Below are positions 57,201 through 64,000 of a DNA stretch of 64,000 nt, piece after piece. The position numbers were made by a program, and so were the translations under genes. Within the stretch, counting starts at the first letter, position 1, and every line of letters begins with the position of its first letter. This stretch comes from Taudactylus pleione (Eukaryota; Chordata; Amphibia; Anura; Myobatrachidae): the NCBI GenBank assembly GCA_031769625.1, contig JAUIMM010000001.1:1240001-1304000 (forward strand), read 5' to 3'. The notes under the pieces were generated by a model that worked only from the letters and a program-made list of their open reading frames with translations, ran no database searches and had not been told where the DNA came from.

Positions 57201-60200
57201 ATTGTACACCAATCGCTCGCAGGGGCTTAGGGGTAAGGGGAGGACAGATGGGACACTACATATATCGCACTGCATTTTATGGGTGATCTAATGCAGAAGC
57301 TGATAACTGTGTCCACTCTTTATACTGTATATGATGTTTTATGACACATGATGATGCTGCCTGACATTAGGCTGGTGTCTTATACTCACTCAGTCAGCTC
57401 TTGTGCAGGACTTTTGCTTTATAGCTGTAAGTATGTTATATATATATATATATATCTCCAAATGACAGCCAGCACACGCTGTATATATCAGTAAGGCTTT
57501 GTCTGTGGTGACGCCTCATTGGTGCTCAATGAACACCAAATCCACATCCAAAGTAGTTGCACAAAAGCAGAGGTCACTCACCAGGACTTCTCTTCATAGT
57601 GGTAAAACACCTTCTTTACTTGTCACAGCATTGGTGCAATAATCAAGAAGGTCGATGTTTCCACCGCAAAAACGCTGTCTTTTTCAAGACACCACCAGTG
57701 CATAGGACAGGACACGTATATATATATATATTAATTAATTCGAACCTCTAACTGTACATTTATTACAGATGCAGGCACTAAGCGCAGGAAAGTATTACCT
57801 GAAGTGTCCCATATGCCAGAATATGGAGTGCTTCCAGAAGGAGATGGTACGGATGGGCATCTACATTCCTCACAGGTATATTATATAACTGTTTTATTTA
57901 CCTTTAACATAATACTGTAGAATCCGGCACCACCCTCACCCTCATCCCTCACTGGGCGCATCGCTAAATGGATGGGCCGACCAGGGGCATAATGAGGCTG
58001 GAGGGGACCACGTGCAGATGTCTGTGAGCCACACCCCCCCCTGACAATACATGTCAGTATTCTGGCATTATACTTGGAAATGTGGTGTCAGCTACACTTA
58101 TCTGGTGATCACGCCAGAAACTTGGTGCCGGCGCCACTTTGCATAATAACAGAGTAATGTTGCTGGGCAGCAGCGGGATGGACTGTACATAGGTAACTGA
58201 GATGGCTGCAAGGAGTGCACTGTGTGTCCCCTGCACCCATTATAGAGACGCCGCTGGTGCCGATACATGTACATAGCTTACACGGGGAAGTGACCGCTCA
58301 CTTCTGTGGTTGTTCACCTTGTATTTCATACTAATGTAATGCTATAAGCAACATGTGCCCAATACTAATGTAATGCTATAAGCAACATGTGCCCAATACT
58401 AATGTAATGCTATAAGCAACATGTACACAATACTAATGTAATGCTATAAGCAACATGTGCCCAATACTAATGTAATGTTATAAGCAACATGTGCCCAATA
58501 CTAATGTAATGCTATAAGCAACATGTGCCCAATACTAATGTAATGCTATAAGCAATATGTGCCCAATACTAATGTAATGCTATAAGCAACATGTGCCCAA
58601 TACTAATGTAATGCTATAAGCAACATGTGCCCAATACTAATGTAATGCTATAAGCAACATGTGCCCAATACTAATGTAATGCTATAAGCAACATGTGCCC
58701 AATACTAATGTAATGCTATAAGCAACATGTGCACAATACTAATGTAATGCTATAAGCAACGTGTGCCCAATACTAATGTAATGCTATAAGCAACATGTGC
58801 CCAATACTAATGTAATGCTATAAGCAACATGTGCCCAATACTAATGTAATGCTATAAGCAACATGTGCCCAATACTAATGTAATGCTATAACCAACATGT
58901 GCCCAATACTAATGTAATGAAATTCATCAGTTCATTATTAAGCAAGTGGCCAAATGCAGTCATCTGTAGATGCCGCTATGGTTCTATGGGGGGAGTCAGA
59001 GGTGGGCACTGTACTGATTTGGTGACAAATGACGAGGGTTTCTGTTATGTGCATGCATCGGTGCCACATTGTGCATCTGCGGTGATGGCGTTGCCGCTCC
59101 GGTCGAGTTATGTTGCTACTCGCAGTAACACCACAGTGTAGGTAACACTTGCAGTAACACCACAGTGTAGGTAACACTCGCAGTAACACCACAGTGTATG
59201 TAACACTCGCAGTAACACCACAGTATAGGTAATACTCGCAGTAACACCACAGTGTAGGTAACACTCGCAGTATCACCACAGTGTAGGTAACACTCACAAT
59301 AACACCATAGTGTAGATAACACTCGCAGTAACACCACAGTGTAGGTAACACTTACAGTAACACCATAGTGTTGGTAACACTCGCAGTAACACCACAGTGT
59401 AGGTAACACTCGCAGTAACACCACAGTGTATGTAACACTCGCAGTAACACCACAGTGTAGGTAACACTTGCAGTAACACCACAGTGTAGGTAACACTCGC
59501 AGTAGCACCACAGTGTAGGTAACACTCGCAGTAACACCACAGTGTAGATAACACTCGCAGTAACACCACAGTGTAGGTAACACTCGCAGTAACACCACAG
59601 TGTAGGTAACACTCGCAGTAACACCACAGTGTAGGTAACACTCGCAGTAGCACCACAGTGTAGGTAACACTCGCAGTAACACCACAGTGTAGGTAACACT
59701 CGCAGTAACACCACAGTGTATGTAACACTCGCAGTAACACCACAGTGTAGGTAACACTTGCAGTAACACCACAGTGTAGGTAACACTCGCAGTAGCACCA
59801 CAGTGTAGGTAACACTCGCAGTAACACCACAGTGTAGATAACACTCGCAGTAACACCACAGTGTATGTAACACTCGCAGTAACACCACAGTGTAGGTAAC
59901 ACTTGCAGTAACACCACAGTGTAGGTAACACTCGCAGTAGCACCACAGTGTAGGTAACACTCGCAGTAACACCACAGTGTAGATAACACTCGCAGTAACA
60001 CCACAGTGTAGGTAACACTCGCAGTAACACCACAGTGTAGGTAACACTCGCAGTAGCACCACAGTGTAGGTAACACTCGCAGTAACACCACAGTGTAGGT
60101 AACACTCACAGTAGCAGGGGAAGAAATATGGGAGACAATGGAGGTGCCTGCCGCCGGGCTCCAGCTCTGAAGGGGCACCTCCTCCTTTGTCAACAACATA

Positions 60201-63200
60201 TTCACCCCACTTAGGGCTATAACTATGTACCCGGAGAGTACCGTCACAGCCGCCCAATACATGGCACCCCTTCCCGGCACCTCAGAAGCCACCATACATT
60301 AGTGGAGAGCTCCATGTCAGACAATTAGCTGCTACCTTCATCTGTCTATAGCCTGTCTGCATGTGAATTGCTACATTACAGTGTCAGCGGCTGTGATGGG
60401 GGGCTACCAAATTATAACTTGCCTCCGGGCATCTGGGATGAATTTCCGCCACTGCGCAGTAGGAAAATCACCGGGAAAATGGCTGCTGCGCCATTTTGCT
60501 GGTGACCTGCGCATGTGCAGTAGACTCTGGCTCAGACTAGTGCCAAGAGTCTACTGCTGCGCTCAGGGCACTGCCGGCCACTGGGTGGAGAGGAGGAGGC
60601 ACCGGACGGAGACTGCACACAGGCCCCTCCTACTTAATATGCCCCTGTTCGCTGGCCTAGGCAGCTTAGTTGTGCTGTACATTCTGAGCAATAGTGTTTC
60701 TCAGATGTACGATGGTCCAATGCGATGTTCCTGATTTTGATCCAATGCTGCATTTTAGGATGCGTACAGTGGATCTGAGAAGCCAGCAGTTGGCATCTCA
60801 TTTAAGAAAATGGCACCTGCAACATTTATATAATTTATGAGTTCTGCTCTGACCAATGACGCAACATCGATCATTCTTGCGTCCCCCTGAGAATCAGGCC
60901 TATGACTGCGGTCATGTTCCAACTGTTCTAACAGACTCCAGTGACGCTTAGCGAGATGCTAAACTCAGCCATCTTGTCCAATTTGCCAAACACTGACCCT
61001 ATAATTCCTCACAGTAACTACAGAGGTGACCTCTCTATGGCAGCTGTTACACCCTGTGCCCCAGCTCACACACTCTCCTTTCATTGTAGAAAGTGTTACA
61101 GCTTCTTCCTACAGCTATAACTGATAGCCAGCCAGGTGTGCAATCATAGTGTCAGCCGCTCCAACATCTATGTAATACGGCTGGGAGAGTTTTGTCTTCT
61201 ATCTCTTATATATAGGTCATGGCATTTGTCACGGTGCTGTACACCCAATGCCAGGCCCAGGTTCCCCGGCCAGATTTGTAGATGTGATGCCTGGTACACA
61301 TGGAGACAGATTTACTTGTGGGGGATCAGGGACCTGGTACAGTGTCCAAATGTCATTTACTCTCTGCCATCTGTGCTGGTCAGTAGTGGTGCATGTAGGT
61401 GCCCATTGCTGCCTGGTTATATTGTCATGTGTCTGGCAAGGTGTAGAAAGAACCATGTGAGACAGACAGAATACAGACCTCAGTGTACGTCAGTGACATT
61501 ATATCACATTAACCTTACAGAGATGCAGCGTGGGAGCGTGAGGACAACGCTTACAGAGAGCTACTGCAAGTGCACCAGAGGTGTGATGTGGAACCCTGCC
61601 TGTGTGACAGAGGAAGAACCCACAGTGAGAGTGGAGGGTAAATTGGATTCAATTAAACATTTCTACATTACTGAACCTAACACCAATCTTAGAGCCGTAA
61701 CCAGACATTTTACACCCCCCCCAAATAATCATCATTTGATGGCATTTGCTCTCTCTCTCCACCCCACACTATATATATATATTTTGATTTGTGCCTTTTA
61801 TCCTCCACCAATGCCCGGGTTGTAGGCAGAATGAAGGAAGTCGGGCGACGTATCATCCTTTGCGCTTAGTTAGCGCTCTGGTGCTGCTCAGATGGACATG
61901 GTTACGGTGACATGCTGGGGCAGCGACACTGCCTTTCGTGACTTATCTCGCTATATGTCCGGTGCCCTGTAGTACAGTATATAACGCCTTTGTATTTCAG
62001 GAGTGTTTCTTTTTTAAATATTTATTAAACTCCCCTACATATTACACCGTGTTTACATCTTATAAGCTGCCACATTGTCTGATCATCCCTAATATACAAT
62101 AAAACCTTTAGTACCTGAGGTTCTCCATCTCTTCCAGAAACACGACGCTCTCTTACTCAGGGTTATAGCTCCAGCTTTAGGGAAGAGATTTATCCTATGT
62201 GTTTCCCCTTTCAGTGATTGGTGCATAATCCGCTGCCAGTGCTGCGGAGCATCCGGAACCCACCTCACCTGCTCTGCCCTGACATCGGTGGAGTGCACCT
62301 GGGCATGTGCTGACTGTACATCTATCCTGGAGAGACCTGAGGATGAGGAAGGTGAGTACTGTCCCCGGCTACTTACTGTAATATACATTATTATGTGTGG
62401 CTAGTATGGTGTCTAAGAGCATAAATTATATTTCACTAAAGAGGTAGAATGAGAAATAATGGAAACTCTCATTAAGTAACAATTATTTTATATTATGGCA
62501 AGATACATTTATTAAACCTTTCTATATATAGCATGTATTACTTGGGCTGTCAGTATGTGATGTAATATGTACCACTTACTGTATGACCATAAGGTGGGTA
62601 GAGATGCAGAGGAGACAAATCTGAGGAAGGTGCCCCAGTTATTTAGAACCCTGCTAACAACAGTGATCACTTCCCACCATAACATTTGGATAAAGGAACA
62701 TTTCTACACGTGGCCGATGTCTTCTACTGTTACATGCAGTGGGGTGTGACTGACTTCTTTCCCCTGTGCTGCCCTACCAGTCATTTATATTACATAATAT
62801 TGTGCCTGGGGCAAGTGGAATGAAGTAATCTGTCCTCATCGTGTCAGACACTCAGGGGTATATTTACTAAAGTGAGAGTTTTTAGAAGTGGAGATGTTGC
62901 CCATAGCAACCAATCAGATTCTACTTAACATGTAACCAGCACCTTCTAGAAGATAATAACTACAATCTGATTGGTTGCTATGGGCAACATCTCCACTTCT
63001 AAAAACTCTCACTTTAGTAAATTTACCCCCCAATGTCTGAGCTGGAAGTATCTATACAACTCTGTAGCTGGGAGCTTAGATTGGTCACATGGAAGTTAGT
63101 AGGATGTGGGAGAGTGACCGGCTCTCCCAGCTGTGCAGGGGACTCCCTAATATTGAGTTTCCAGGATGTTTCGGGTGACTTTGGAAAATATGTTAAATTG

Positions 63201-63716
63201 GTTCATGATCAAATTGCTCTAAAATGGATCTAATAAGCTTTAGCCTCCTACAGTCACACCACACACCGTGGGCACATATATGTGACTTTAAATGCACTCG
63301 CCTACTGCATGTTATCATAATATAAAACATGTATTTCAGGGCTGGACCTGCATTATTTTTACTGACAACCTCCATAAGTTTTACTGAAATTCATATTTAT
63401 GTGTGGCCCTTTTCTTGTTACAACAACCTTAGGCTACCGGGACATTGTAGGATGCATAAACGTATCAATAACAGTGTTGTGTCTCTTTCTGATTGCAGAG
63501 TCACCGGCAGAGTCACCAATGCCATCTACAAGCAGCGCATGTGAACCACCTGCCATAACACCGGCAAAGTCACCAATGCCATCTACAAGCAGCGCATGTG
63601 AACCACCTGCCATAACACCAGCAGACGAGACCTGTGCCCCCGTTAGAGGATACAAAATTGTAACAACAAGGAGATGCAGGAGATCTCCCTACCAGCTCCG
63701 GAACCCCCGGCAGTAA
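51201..63716 (+). CDS. PHF7: PHF7-like E3 ubiquitin ligase, copy B (complete, ten coding exons)
   Basis: Tandem paralogue of the copy A gene with the same structure. Exons: 51201-51214, 53315-53376, 54735-54832, 55494-55595, 56233-56357, 56717-56876, 57769-57875, 61521-61637, 62215-62351, 63499-63716; total 1140 bp, 379 residues. All splice sites and all zinc ligands of copy A are kept. Eight coding differences from copy A: V28I, E42D, R208C and E331K, plus four silent changes (two in exon 3, two in exon 9). Low divergence and shared intronic MITEs show a recent duplication. Both copies appear functional by sequence. Role as for copy A; whether both are transcribed cannot be seen. Confidence 0.93.
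53315..53376 (+). CDS. PHF7: PHF7 copy B exon 2
   Basis: Identical to copy A exon 2, including both splice sites. Confidence 0.85.
53860..54158. repeat. Interspersed CTCCCGG repeat, copy B intron 2
   Basis: Same insertion as copy A 7797-8095 with a few substitutions. Confidence 0.55.
54735..54832 (+). CDS. PHF7: PHF7 copy B exon 3
   Basis: Carries V28I and E42D and two silent changes relative to copy A; zinc ligands C27, C30 and C57 are kept. It is the most diverged exon of the pair. Confidence 0.93.
55494..55595 (+). CDS. PHF7: PHF7 copy B exon 4
   Basis: Identical to copy A exon 4. The following intron is about 830 bp shorter than in copy A. Confidence 0.93.
55774..55988. repeat. 27-bp minisatellite in PHF7 intron 4, copy B (about 7 units)
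   Basis: Same unit as copy A with about ten fewer units. It is fused directly to the first bases of the upstream MITE by a deletion. Confidence 0.95.
56233..56357 (+). CDS. PHF7: PHF7 copy B exon 5
   Basis: Identical to copy A exon 5; PHD core. Confidence 0.95.
56717..56876 (+). CDS. PHF7: PHF7 copy B exon 6
   Basis: Identical to copy A exon 6; end of the PHD and start of the RING-like domain. Confidence 0.95.
57769..57875 (+). CDS. PHF7: PHF7 copy B exon 7
   Basis: One change from copy A: CGC to TGC, R208C, five residues after the final RING ligand C203. Confidence 0.94.
58328..58919. repeat. 34-bp minisatellite in PHF7 intron 7, copy B (about 17 units)
   Basis: Same unit as copy A, about one unit shorter. 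Confidence 0.95.
59114..60113. repeat. 29-bp minisatellite in PHF7 intron 7, copy B (about 34 units)
   Basis: Same unit as copy A, expanded by about 14 units. Higher-order blocks, marked by GTAGCACC and GTAGATAAC variants, recur, which suggests block duplication. Confidence 0.95.
61521..61637 (+). CDS. PHF7: PHF7 copy B exon 8
   Basis: Identical to copy A exon 8. Confidence 0.93.
62215..62351 (+). CDS. PHF7: PHF7 copy B exon 9
   Basis: Two silent changes (a Cys codon and a Thr codon) relative to copy A; all ligands are kept. Confidence 0.94.
62855..63030. mobile_element. Palindromic MITE in PHF7 intron 9, copy B
   Basis: Same insertion as copy A 17135-17310 with two or three substitutions. 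Confidence 0.8.
63499..63716 (+). CDS. PHF7: PHF7 copy B exon 10
   Basis: Same terminal exon with the 57-bp duplication. GAG to AAG in the second unit gives E331K. Stop TAA at 63714. Confidence 0.85.
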
Positions 63717-64000
63717 CATCAGCAGGGAGATAAGGTATAACACATCAACAATGTATAGGAGGACAGGGACAAGGTCTACACCAGATGGTCACGATGCAAT
63801 AGGTCACTAGGGACAAAAGGTCAACAGGTACAATATGTCAATAGTATAGAAGGTCGACAGGGTTTAAAAGGTCACCAGGTTCAAACAGTTGACACACATG
63901 GTCAACATTTTTTTTTTTACTTTAACCCTTATGTGCGGTCACTAGGCATTGGCCATACTATAGCACAGAGCCATCCTTCCAGTGGAAGTGTCATTGTCAT

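Noticed and set aside
59116..60295. Minus-strand open frames of 300-333 codons (and 13626-14573 in copy A)
   Set aside because: They cycle through the 29-bp minisatellite in intron 7. All three frames give the same Cys/Leu/Val pattern, as expected for a period not divisible by three.

Overview
The window is eukaryotic nuclear DNA, most likely from an anuran amphibian. Genes are split by long GT-AG introns, and the intergenic DNA is packed with PIF/Harbinger-like MITEs, a hAT transposon, a class I endogenous retrovirus and minisatellites. One palindromic MITE (17135-17310) carries a stem that I associate with frog genomes (recall, not a search). The species cannot be named from the sequence.

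The main content is a tandem segmental duplication with a period of about 46 kb. Bases 1 to about 18280 (copy A) recur at 45631-64000 (copy B), colinear and roughly 99% identical in unique DNA. Each copy holds, left to right: a decayed hAT transposon (minus strand) with a 155-bp tandem array upstream of its transposase; a MITE; a possible promoter; and a complete ten-exon gene on the plus strand. Splicing the ten exons in phase gives a 379-residue protein in both copies. Its domain order (extended PHD, RING-like, second PHD-like) and its length match PHF7, a histone-binding E3 ubiquitin ligase of the male germ line. Copy A coding exons lie in 5138-17996 and copy B in 51201-63716. The copies differ at eight coding bases, four of them amino-acid changing. 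No stop, frameshift or broken splice site was found in either.

The PHF7 introns carry minisatellites that differ between the copies: a 27-bp array in intron 4 (about 17 versus 7 units), and in intron 7 a 34-bp array (about 18 versus 17) and a 29-bp array (about 20 versus 34). Intron 4 of copy B also lacks about 830 bp.

The spacer between the genes (about 18.3-44.4 kb) shows no clear host gene. In order it holds: a 20-bp array; a 3.8-kb insertion with long inverted arms and a 14-bp target duplication (19489-23278); a MITE; a very large GAT/GAC/AAC/CAT-rich array (25.85-28.26 kb) preceded by one exon-like stretch; four members of a MITE family built as chains of hairpins (one of them with an unoccupied copy of its target site 230 bp away); inverted fragments with a hammerhead-like core (about 35.1 kb); and the gag-pro-pol remnant of an endogenous retrovirus on the minus strand (about 38.2-42.3 kb), itself interrupted by a hairpin-chain MITE.
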